From NCBI GenBank assembly GCA_030041435.1, contig JASHNW010000015.1, positions 23,532 to 87,531 of the forward strand: a stretch of 64,000 bases of DNA. The letters are read 5' to 3'. A program made the translations under genes and the position numbers. This DNA is from Acidobacteriaceae bacterium (lineage in GTDB: Bacteria; Acidobacteriota; Terriglobia; Terriglobales; Acidobacteriaceae). The notes under the pieces are model-generated. The model was not told the DNA's origin, did not search any database, and saw only the letters and a program-made list of their open reading frames with translations. This document shows positions 35,984-43,274 of the stretch, piece after piece (the first letter of the stretch is position 1; the number at the start of each line of letters is the position of its first letter).

Positions 35984-36346
35984 CTACCCCTGAAGGGCCC
36001 CCGGCACCGCCAGCGGATGCTTTGGCTGGTACAGACCCACCGCGCCTCCGCCGGGGAGCTGAATCTTTGCCACCGAGCCCCAGCGCGCCTCCTCGACCTT
36101 CGAACACCGCACGCCCTTTTTGCCCAGAGCCAGCATTTCGGCTTGCAGGTCGTCGCACAGCAGGAAGTAGAGCTCGTGGCGGCCGCCGTCGGCGGCGGGA
36201 TGCACCGCGGCTTCAGCGGGCGGCAGGGCGAAGATCAGCCAGCCGCGGCCCGCATCGACAGACCGGAATCCCAGCACATCGCGCAGAAAGGCGCGATCCG
36301 CCTCCGCGTCCTTGCTGTAGACGATCACATGCGCTCCAAAGATCAT
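35984..36346 (-). CDS. VOC (glyoxalase/bleomycin-resistance) superfamily protein
   Basis: 120 aa. ATG 36346 is chosen for the strong AGGAGGGAA 6-7 nt upstream; the longer frame is spurious. A beta-alpha-beta-beta-beta fold is visible: MIFGAHVIVYSKDAEADRAF, LRDVLGFRSVDAGRGWLIFA, ELYFLLCDDLQAEMLALGKK and ending KIQLPGGGAVGLYQPKHP. His6 may be one metal ligand; the usual closing Glu is not obvious. Could be a lyase, dioxygenase or binding protein; substrate unknown. Single gene, convergent with the GIY-YIG gene. Confidence 0.82.
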   Translation of the reverse strand: MIFGAHVIVYSKDAEADRAFLRDVLGFRSVDAGRGWLIFALPPAEAAVHPAADGGRHELYFLLCDDLQAEMLALGKKGVRCSKVEEARWGSVAKIQLPGGGAVGLYQPKHPLAVPGALQG

Positions 36347-36606
36347 GGCGGTTCCCTCCTTCTGTGGTTTTTCACCCGGTGGTGGCTTCCTGACCGGCTG
36401 GCGGGCAGGGGACCGCATCGCGCCCTGGTCGAAGGTAATACCCGGCGGATATTACTATGGATCTTCAACAAAACAAAGTCCCATTTTCAATAGCACCCCA
36501 AAAATCGATGGGTTTTTGCAGCCTTTGCGGCCCGCTTCGTCGCCCCGCCGAAGCCCCACCATGTACCCTGATACCCGACTCCCATTGACGCGATGAGGAC
36601 GATGGA
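36347..36606. other. Divergent intergenic region with small inverted repeat
   Basis: 260 bp between the VOC gene and the GT-C membrane protein gene. It contains GTAATA (36435-36440) and TATTAC (36450-36455), a perfect 6-bp inverted repeat with a 9-bp spacer that could be an operator for either gene. The right part is less GC-rich than its surroundings. Confidence 0.4.
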
Positions 36607-38304
36607 TTGACGGATGCCAGACTGGACAGCGGCAAGGGTCGCGAGCCGATCGGCGCGGTGCCTTGTGGGTCGGCGGTCCCGGTTCGCTGGCTGCGGCTGG
36701 GCCTGTGGATCGCGCTCCTCGCCTGCTCGGCGCTCTATGTCGTCTGGACGTGGCGCTGGCCGTTGCTCGGCGACTCGTCGCTCATCCACTACATCTGCTT
36801 CCTGATGGAGCGCGGCTGGGCGCCCTACCGCACCCTTGTCGACATGAACATGCCAGGCTCGTTCCTGATCGAGTGGGCGGCGATGCACGTCTTCGGCGGC
36901 GGATCGATGGGGTGGCGGCTCTTCGACCTGACCGTCCTGGCAGCGGCTGCGGCGGGCCTGGTGGCCATCGCCTGGCCGTATGATCGGCTGGCCGGCGTTT
37001 TCGCCGCCGTCGTCTTCATGGTGGTGCACGGGCGCGACGGCCTCAACGACACCGGCCAGCGCGACCTGACGATGGCTGCCCTGCTGGTGCTGGCCTACGC
37101 GGGCCTGTTCCTGGTTTGGCGGCACGGCTCGGGCCGCAGCTCGAGCCTGGGTTCGCGTGGGGGTTCCACGCTGCCTGCGTTCCTGTTCGGCTTCTGCATT
37201 GCGGCCGCGGGGACCATCAAACCCACGGCTCTGCCGCTGGGGATCGTGCTGCTGGCGGCGATGGCGGTGGTTCTGCGCGGGCAGGGAAAACCCGCTGCGC
37301 AGGCAGTGCTGGCGGGGACGGTGGGTTTTCTGCTGCCTCCTGCAGTCTGCTTCGTGTTCCTGGTTCGCGAGCAGGCGCTCGGGGCATTCGCGCACAACCT
37401 GACGACGGTGGTGCCCTACTTCGCCAGCCTGGGACGCAGGCCGCCAGGCTTTCTGCTGCTGCACAGCGTCTCGCCGCTGCTGCCGCTGGCGATCGTGTGG
37501 GTGGTGCTGGCGGCCGGCCAGCCGGTTGCGAACGGCGCCTGGCGGAAGTGGAAGCACGGCTGGACGGAAGAGCGATGGGAACGCGCGGCGCTGCTGCTGG
37601 GCGCAGCCGCGATGCTGGCCGGTTTCATGCTCCAGGGCAAAGGATTTCCCTACCATCGCTATCCTTTTTTGGTGCTGCTGCTGGCGCTGATTGGAATCGA
37701 GCTGACGCGGGCGCTGCGGCAGCGGGGAGTGTGGCTGCTGCTGGGCGCGGCGGGGCTGGCTTACGGGGCGTTCGTGCTGGCGCCGCAGTCGGTGATGGCG
37801 GTGCGGAAGTACGACTGGCGCAACCAGGGCTCGATTGCCATGATGCAGGCTGACCTGACGCGGCTGGGGGGCTCGGCTCTCTCCGGGCGCGTGCAGTGCA
37901 TCGACACCATCTCCGGGTGCACGGACACGCTCTACCGGATGCGTCTGGAGCCGACGACGGGACTGCTGTCGGACTTCCTCGTCTTCGGGCCAGAACAGGA
38001 TCCAGCGGTGCACGAAGCGCGGGCGCAGTTCCTGGGGGCTGTCGAAGCACGGCCACCGGAAGTGATCGTTGTCGTGAGTTCTCTGTTCCCCACCGGGCCG
38101 GGCGAGTATCGGAAGCTGGCGCGCTGGCCGGAGTTCGCCACCTGGCTGGCGGCACGGTATCGTCTCTGCGCTCAAAGGACACCGCCGCCGGTGCGCTGGT
38201 GGGGCCGTGTGGAACAGCCGCCAGGCTACCGGGTCTATGTGCTGGCGCAGTGCTCGAACGGGACATGCGGGGACGCGATCCCGGCGGGTTGCGGAGATCT
38301 CTAA
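36607..38304 (+). CDS. Polytopic GT-C-type membrane glycosyltransferase-like protein
   Basis: 565 aa. TTG start at 36607 with GAGGA 8 nt upstream. About ten transmembrane helices (LRLGLWIALLACSALYVVW first). The first extracytoplasmic loop has acidic and aromatic residues in a GT39/ArnT-like setting (WPLLGDSSLIHYICFLMERG, then PYRTLVDMNMPGSFLIEW), where such enzymes bind the lipid-linked sugar donor. The C-terminal periplasmic part contains CIDTISGCTDTLYRM and ends with a Cys pair CSNGTCGDAIPAGC that may form disulfides. Family-level call only; donor and acceptor unknown. Confidence 0.75.
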   Translation: MTDARLDSGKGREPIGAVPCGSAVPVRWLRLGLWIALLACSALYVVWTWRWPLLGDSSLIHYICFLMERGWAPYRTLVDMNMPGSFLIEWAAMHVFGGGSMGWRLFDLTVLAAAAAGLVAIAWPYDRLAGVFAAVVFMVVHGRDGLNDTGQRDLTMAALLVLAYAGLFLVWRHGSGRSSSLGSRGGSTLPAFLFGFCIAAAGTIKPTALPLGIVLLAAMAVVLRGQGKPAAQAVLAGTVGFLLPPAVCFVFLVREQALGAFAHNLTTVVPYFASLGRRPPGFLLLHSVSPLLPLAIVWVVLAAGQPVANGAWRKWKHGWTEERWERAALLLGAAAMLAGFMLQGKGFPYHRYPFLVLLLALIGIELTRALRQRGVWLLLGAAGLAYGAFVLAPQSVMAVRKYDWRNQGSIAMMQADLTRLGGSALSGRVQCIDTISGCTDTLYRMRLEPTTGLLSDFLVFGPEQDPAVHEARAQFLGAVEARPPEVIVVVSSLFPTGPGEYRKLARWPEFATWLAARYRLCAQRTPPPVRWWGRVEQPPGYRVYVLAQCSNGTCGDAIPAGCGDL

Positions 38305-39317
38305 CCGAGTTTGGAACTGGATCGTGCGTCAGACCCGGCAGCGGGTTCTGCGACCGCCATTTTGCGTCCGGCTTCGAGGTCTGCCTCATGCGCCAGGCGC
38401 AGAGCATGGCGCGTCGCCGAATATTGCGCTCCGGCGAGCAGCAGAAGTCCCGTGAGGAAAGCCCAGATCATCAGCGTAACGGAGACCTCGAAGGGGCCGT
38501 ACACGGAGTGAAAATCGAGGTGCGGCAGCGCCAGGATATAGAGAAGGCGGCCGAAGTCCCACAGCAGGCCGGTGACCACGGCCGTGGGCAGGACGGCGCG
38601 GATGGGCAGGCGGCGGTGGGGCAGGATCCAGTAGATGGCGAAGAACATGCTCATGCTGAGGAACGCGACCGTGATCTGCAGGAACAGATGGTGGATGAAG
38701 CCGAAGACGGCGTTTTCGGTGTGGCCGAAAAAGACGAAGGTCAGGATGCCGGTCTGTGCCGTGTCGACAAGGACGGCGAACATGGCCAGCAGGCCGATGG
38801 CGAATGCCAGGCCGAGCGAGACCATTTGATTCATCACGTAGGAGCGGTTCTTCCGTACGCCCCAGACCTGGTTGAGTGCGACCTCCAGCGGCAGAAAGAC
38901 GCCCGTGGATGAGATGAGCAGCATGACCACCGACGCCGCCTGTACGCTGCCGCGGGGATGGACGAGCAACGCCATGTTGCGAACGACAAAGTCCTGGTTG
39001 GAGGGCAGAAGGTCGTGGAGCATGCCGCTGATGGAGTTGGTCATGGCGGCGGAGTGGAAGACGTCGCGGGCGACCGTGAACATCATCACGATGAAGGGAA
39101 ACAGGGACAGGATCGAGTTGGCGGCGACGCTGAAGGCGTAGGTGTGGACCTCGGTTTGGCCCAGGTAGCGGGCCAGCGAGACGACGGCCGGCCACACGCC
39201 ATGCTGCGCCGAACGGACCCTCGGGGGAGCCGGCTGGGGCAGGGGCGGCGGGTTCGGAGACACGGGAGCGTTTGCCTGGCCGGATGGGGCAGGCTGCAGC
39301 GCGTCGTTGGTCACCAT
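38301..39317 (-). CDS. YihY/BrkB-family inner-membrane protein
   Basis: 338 aa from ATG 39317; the upstream open frame is not conserved-looking. A Pro-rich cytosolic N-terminus precedes six transmembrane helices. Family features: VHTYAFSVAANSILSLFPFI, LLPSNQDFVVRNMALLVHPR, SSTGVFLPLEVALNQVWGVR, FFAIYWILPHRRLPIRAVLP and YGPFEVSVTLMIWAFLTGLL. The name RNase BN was once given to this family in error; its true role, perhaps transport, is unsettled. Its stop codon overlaps that of the convergent GT-C gene. Confidence 0.88.
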   Translation of the reverse strand: MVTNDALQPAPSGQANAPVSPNPPPLPQPAPPRVRSAQHGVWPAVVSLARYLGQTEVHTYAFSVAANSILSLFPFIVMMFTVARDVFHSAAMTNSISGMLHDLLPSNQDFVVRNMALLVHPRGSVQAASVVMLLISSTGVFLPLEVALNQVWGVRKNRSYVMNQMVSLGLAFAIGLLAMFAVLVDTAQTGILTFVFFGHTENAVFGFIHHLFLQITVAFLSMSMFFAIYWILPHRRLPIRAVLPTAVVTGLLWDFGRLLYILALPHLDFHSVYGPFEVSVTLMIWAFLTGLLLLAGAQYSATRHALRLAHEADLEAGRKMAVAEPAAGSDARSSSKLG

Positions 39318-39697
39318 GTGGGGAGTCCCTGAAGAAATCGTAGCAGACGGGAATCGGAGACCTGAGGCAGGGCAATCCGGAACCGGCCGAGAGGCACCAA
39401 CGTAGAGGATACTTTCGTAACCAGGCTCATGGCCGATGACTTCTTTGCAAATTTTGCTTGATTTCAAAACCATTTCCTGCCATAACAGGAGGACGTTGCA
39501 GAACGAATCGGAAGGCCATTTTTGATGTACCTGCATTATCGTTTCCGTGACTGCCCGCAATCCCACTAAGCTGCCCGAACCGCCACGCCGGCGGGTAATG
39601 GCAGCTTTCGGTGTCTCTAAGCCCGGTTACGCGAGTAACGGGCCGGACACAAGGTGGTTACGGCCGCTTACAAGGACAAACAACGGAGGAGTATCCG
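39318..39697. other. Intergenic region upstream of cold-shock gene
   Basis: 380 bp between the divergent yihY-like and cold-shock genes. It holds an AT-rich segment near 39440-39480 that could carry a promoter, a small hairpin GTTAC-GCGA-GTAAC in the csp leader, and GGAGG (39685-39689). A long leader is usual for csp genes. No gene supported. Confidence 0.5.
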
Positions 39698-39907
39698 GTG
39701 AAAGAGCATGGCGTAGTGAAGTGGTTTAACGGAGCGAAGGGTTACGGGTTCATCCAGCGGTCGAGCGGCGAAGACGTCTTCGTCCATTTTTCCGCGATTC
39801 AGGATTCGGGCTACCGGACTTTGAATGAAGGCGAAGCGGTAGAGTTCGAGTGCCAGCAGGGTCCGAAGGGGCTGAGCGCGGCCAACGTCGTGCGGAACAG
39901 CGCCTAG
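39698..39907 (+). CDS. Cold-shock domain protein (CspA family)
   Basis: 69 aa single-stranded nucleic-acid-binding protein acting as an RNA chaperone. GTG start at 39698 with GGAGG 8 nt upstream. RNP-1 KGYGFIQ and RNP-2 DVFVHFSAI are intact, within [20 protein letters not shown]. Length is exactly that of CspA proteins. Cold inducibility is not shown by the sequence. Confidence 0.96.
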   Translation: MKEHGVVKWFNGAKGYGFIQRSSGEDVFVHFSAIQDSGYRTLNEGEAVEFECQQGPKGLSAANVVRNSA

Positions 39908-40031
39908 CTTTGACGCGAAGCGCGGCGTCCTGGAGCGCCGGAGCCGGTCCCAGCCAACCTGCGGGTGGGACGGGACGTCCTGCGGCAAACTGACACAGAA
40001 CGACGAGCATGCTGCAATTGCGCTCCGGTCG

Positions 40032-41189
40032 TTAACCGGCCGCGCGGTTCGTGTCGCCGTGCTCGAGCTGCTGCGCGGCCCAGCGAGCCGATTCGGCGAG
40101 GACCGGGTCGGGATCGCCGGCCCACGCGCGCAGGATGGGCAGGAATTTGTGCTGGCCGCTGTTCCCTATGGCGATGGCCAGATTCCGCCGGAAACCGGAA
40201 AACTTTGCGCGGCGAACGGGTGAGCCGTTGAACCAGCGTTCCCAGGTGCGCTCGTCCATGGAAGCGAGCCATTCGAGGTCGGGGTTGACGAGCGCCGCAC
40301 GGGGCGCCAGTTGCGGATCGGCAGCGACGGGCGCGCGGCGGTTCCAGGGGCAAACGTCCTGGCAGATGTCGCAGCCGAAAATTTGGCGGCCCACCAGCGG
40401 GCGCAGGTTTTCGGGGATGGGCCCGCGGTTCTCGATGGTCAGGTAAGAGATGCAGAGGGTTGCGTTCATCTGGCGCGGGCCGGTGAGCGCGTGGGTCGGG
40501 CACGCGTCGATGCAGCGCGTGCAGGAACCGCAGCGATCGGGCGCTAAGTTTGGCGCGAGTTCGGCAACGGGCGCGTGAACTTCGAGCGCCGTGACGATGA
40601 CGCCGAGAAAAAGCCAGGAGCCGAGGCGCTGGTTGAGGATGCAGGTGTTCTTGCCGGTCCAGCCGATGCCTGCATAGCGGGCGTAGACGCGCTCAACGAC
40701 CGGGCCGGTATCGACGAAGCAGCGGGACTCGAAGGGCCCGATCTGCGCGACAAGCTGGTCGCGCAGGGATGCAAGGCGGCGCAGCAGGACCTTGTGATAG
40801 TCGGAGGGACTGGTTTGGTTTGCAGCTTCCGGCTGGTTCGGGTCGCCGGGCCTGGAAGTCCATGCGTAGCGAGCGATCCAGCCGGCATCGGGCGGAGCAG
40901 GGTCGGTGGAGCGCGGCTCAGCGGAGTTGTAGTTGGCCGCGCAGACGATGACGGAGCGGGCCCAGGGGAGCGCGACGCGGAGGGATGAACGGACCAGCGA
41001 TCCGGAGTCGTCACGGCGCTTGAGGTATTCCATTTTTCCGGCGTGGCCGGCATCGATCCAGGACTCAAAGCGGGAACGTTCCTCACGGTCTTCCGGCGAC
41101 CCGGGCTCGGGAACCGCGGCGATACCGGCGGCGGAGAAACCGACGGCCTGCGCCAGCGATGCGACGAACTGTGCGGAGGGAGCGGGCAT
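40032..41189 (-). CDS. queG: Epoxyqueuosine reductase
   Basis: 385 aa cobalamin- and iron-sulfur-dependent enzyme that performs the last step of queuosine synthesis in tRNA. ATG 41189 is the first Met before recognisable sequence. N-terminal cobalamin-binding part: VALPWARSVIVCAANYN and FVDTGPVVERVYARYAGIGW, then GKNTCILN. Two ferredoxin-type [4Fe-4S] motifs: CGSCTRCIDACP and CDICQDVCPWN. The C-terminal HEAT-like helices end AESARWAAQQLEHG. The other que genes are not in the window. Same strand as the upstream UDP-glucuronate decarboxylase gene with 40 bp between, so possibly co-transcribed. Confidence 0.95.
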   Translation of the reverse strand: MPAPSAQFVASLAQAVGFSAAGIAAVPEPGSPEDREERSRFESWIDAGHAGKMEYLKRRDDSGSLVRSSLRVALPWARSVIVCAANYNSAEPRSTDPAPPDAGWIARYAWTSRPGDPNQPEAANQTSPSDYHKVLLRRLASLRDQLVAQIGPFESRCFVDTGPVVERVYARYAGIGWTGKNTCILNQRLGSWLFLGVIVTALEVHAPVAELAPNLAPDRCGSCTRCIDACPTHALTGPRQMNATLCISYLTIENRGPIPENLRPLVGRQIFGCDICQDVCPWNRRAPVAADPQLAPRAALVNPDLEWLASMDERTWERWFNGSPVRRAKFSGFRRNLAIAIGNSGQHKFLPILRAWAGDPDPVLAESARWAAQQLEHGDTNRAAG

Positions 41190-41229
41190 GGAGGCACATC
41201 GGCCGGCGTAAAGCAACGGCGCGGGCGGA

Positions 41230-42192
41230 TCAGGCCCGGACTGGCGTCTTTCCCTCAGCATCGCTCTCCACGCAGCCGCGGAAGTAGTCGAGACTAAGGC
41301 GCAGTCCGGTTTCGAGATCGATCTTAGGCTCCCAGCCGAACAACCGCTTTGCTTTCGAAATGTCGGGCTGGCGGTGGATGGGATCGTCGACCGGCAACGG
41401 CGCATAGGCGATGCGGCTGGCGGAGCCGGTCACGCGCAGCACCGCGCGGGCGCAGTCGAGGATGGTCCATTCGACCGGGTTGCCGATGTTGACGGGGTAA
41501 TGCTCGTCGGTGCGGGCGAGGCCAAGAAAGCCCTCGATCTCATCGGAGATGTAACAGAAGCTGCGCGTCTGGTCGCCGGCGCCGTAGACGGTCAGATCCT
41601 CGCCCCTGAGCGCCTGCATCATGAAGTTCGAAATGACCCGGCCGTCGTTCTTTTGTAACCGTGGGCCGTACGTATTGAAGATCCGCGCCAGGCGGGTATC
41701 GACGCCGTGGTAGCGCCACCAGGCCATGGTCAAAGCTTCGGAGAAGCGCTTCGATTCGTCGTAGACCGAGCGCGGCCCCACGGGATTCACGTTGCCCCAG
41801 TAGTCCTCAGCCTGCGGATGAACGAGTGGATCGCCGTAGCATTCCGAAGTGGAGGCGTGCAGGAACCTGGCGCCGTATTTCTTTGCGATGCCCAGCGCGT
41901 TGCAGGTTCCCACGGAGCCGACCAGCAGCGTGGCGACGCCGAGGCGCGAATAATCGACCGGGCTGGCCGGGGACGCGAAGTTGAAGATGTAGTCGACGCG
42001 GCCGGGATCGAAGGGCTCGCAGAGATCGTGCTGCAGGAATTCGAAGCGCGGCTCGCGATCGAGATGGCGCAGGTTTTCAAGCGAGCCGGTACAGAGGTTG
42101 TCCACGCCGAGAACGGTGTGGCCCTCGGCCAGCAGCGCGTCTGCCAGGTGAGAGCCGAGGAATCCCGCTGCTCCGGTAATGAGAATCCGCAT
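41230..42192 (-). CDS. UDP-glucuronate decarboxylase (UDP-xylose synthase), SDR family
   Basis: 320 aa. ATG 42192 starts directly at the Rossmann strand [20 protein letters not shown]; upstream frame is not coding-like. NAD-binding GxxGxxG, then [27 protein letters not shown], catalytic [10 protein letters not shown] (Tyr-x-x-x-Lys) and [20 protein letters not shown] are all as in bacterial UXS enzymes. It oxidises and decarboxylates UDP-glucuronate to UDP-xylose for surface polysaccharide. A related dTDP-glucose-dehydratase-like activity cannot be fully excluded, but the PASPVDY and NDGRVI stretches favour UXS. Confidence 0.9.
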   Translation of the reverse strand: MRILITGAAGFLGSHLADALLAEGHTVLGVDNLCTGSLENLRHLDREPRFEFLQHDLCEPFDPGRVDYIFNFASPASPVDYSRLGVATLLVGSVGTCNALGIAKKYGARFLHASTSECYGDPLVHPQAEDYWGNVNPVGPRSVYDESKRFSEALTMAWWRYHGVDTRLARIFNTYGPRLQKNDGRVISNFMMQALRGEDLTVYGAGDQTRSFCYISDEIEGFLGLARTDEHYPVNIGNPVEWTILDCARAVLRVTGSASRIAYAPLPVDDPIHRQPDISKAKRLFGWEPKIDLETGLRLSLDYFRGCVESDAEGKTPVRA

Positions 42193-42237
42193 CCGTCGTT
42201 CGCCGCCAGTCTGTTCTGAATAAGGGAGGCTGAGCTG

Positions 42238-42699
42238 TTGCCTGCGATTCTCCCGCTCGTCGTCATCATAGAGGAGCGGCTGCGGTGCCGCAAAAGAGGC
42301 GGCGGCCGCGCGATCCAGACCTCCGCCGATGGCGGCCCGCTGCGCATGGAAGGGGTCGAGCGGCTGACCCAGCCGCTGGCCGTCACATGCTGCGGAGAAC
42401 TGGACGTCGTGGTGACGAACGCGGATACGCAGGCGGGGGCCGTTCATCTGGGTATGCTGCTGTCGGACACCGCCGCGCCCAGCCAGCCGTCGGTGCTGCT
42501 CGGTTTCGAGGCGCTGCCCGCCAACAGCACGGGGTTTTTCGCGCCACCCGTGGGAGCGCAGCAAACTGCGCGTTTTCCCATCGCGCCATCGCGGGCGCTG
42601 CGGCGCTTCAACCAGATCACGGCGGTCGTGATCCCCTCCGTGGACGCGTGGCGCGGCGCGAAGATCGCGATTCAGGGATTCACGCTGATACCGCGATAA
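42238..42699 (+). pseudogene. C-terminal remnant of an acidobacterial membrane protein family
   Basis: 153 codons from a TTG; meaningful sequence starts near residue 25 ([20 protein letters not shown], then [20 protein letters not shown], and ending [16 protein letters not shown] and [10 protein letters not shown]). This looks like the extracytoplasmic C-terminal beta-sandwich of larger membrane proteins that I recognise from acidobacteria. The membrane part is missing: the DNA upstream is the start of the divergent UXS gene. I read it as a truncated remnant, though a short stand-alone gene is possible. Confidence 0.5.
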
Positions 42700-42794
42700 C
42701 GGCCCGGCGAACAGGGATGGTCGTTTCCGGAACTCCCATCAAAGCGAGCGCATGCGGGCCGGCGTACGGAGTTTCCGTAACAAGCTTTCAACTC

Positions 42795-42824
42795 TTGACA
42801 TGCCTAAGTATCTAGGCATACGCT
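42795..42824 (+). promoter_or_regulatory. Promoter of second padR with palindromic operator
   Basis: TTGACA (42795-42800) and TACGCT (42819-42824), 18 bp apart. Between and touching them lies a perfect 7-bp inverted repeat ATGCCTA / TAGGCAT (42800-42806, 42813-42819) with a 6-bp spacer. A repressor there would block RNA polymerase; the neighbouring PadR is the likely one. Confidence 0.65.
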
Positions 42825-42860
42825 CTGGGATACTCAGATGTCGAGGGGTTGAAGCGGACG

Positions 42861-43187
42861 ATGGCGAAGAACGATCTGCAGGGGACGCTGGATTTGCTGG
42901 TGCTGAAGACGCTGGCGCAGATGGGGCGGCTGCACGGGTACGGCATTGTGCAGCACATCCAGCGAGTGAGCGATGAGCTGCTGCGCGTGGAGGAGGGATC
43001 GCTCTACCCGGCGCTGCACCGCATGGAGCAGAGCGGGTGGATCGGGTCAGAGTGGGCGCTGACGGAGACCGGGCGCAAGGCGAAGTACTACCGGCTGACG
43101 GCAACGGGCCGGAGGCGGCTCGACGAAGCGGAGCGCGACTTCGAGGAGCTGGTGAAGGGCGTGCGCGCCGTGCTGCGCTACGCGTGA
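42861..43187 (+). CDS. PadR-family transcriptional repressor heading a three-permease array
   Basis: 108 aa. ATG 42861 (MAKNDLQG) preferred; an in-frame TTG at 42849 would add four residues. Winged-helix features: [66 protein letters not shown], and a C-terminal dimerisation helix DEAERDFEELVKGVRAVL. First gene of a probable operon with the three ADOP permeases that follow. Closer to standard PadR-s1 proteins than the one at 14.8 kb. Confidence 0.93.
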   Translation: MAKNDLQGTLDLLVLKTLAQMGRLHGYGIVQHIQRVSDELLRVEEGSLYPALHRMEQSGWIGSEWALTETGRKAKYYRLTATGRRRLDEAERDFEELVKGVRAVLRYA

Positions 43188-43220
43188 GCATTGGCAAGCA
43201 CCAAGTTGGCGGGCCTAGCC

Positions 43221-43256
43221 TGTCGCCCACAAGCGGGCGACAAGGATGGGGCATCC
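43221..43256. repeat. Two consecutive small hairpins between padR and first ADOP gene
   Basis: TGTCGCCC (43221-43228) and GGGCGACA (43235-43242) pair perfectly across 6 nt. GGATG (43244-43248) and CATCC (43252-43256) pair across GGG immediately after. The block may be a dispersed intergenic repeat, or set the ratio of PadR to permease in the mRNA. Confidence 0.5.
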
Positions 43257-43274
43257 GGACGCAGGGGTGACGCG

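Noticed and set aside
36487..38175. Minus-strand open frame of 562 codons opposite the GT-C membrane protein
   Set aside because: Gln/Arg/His-rich translation typical of the antisense of a hydrophobic protein.
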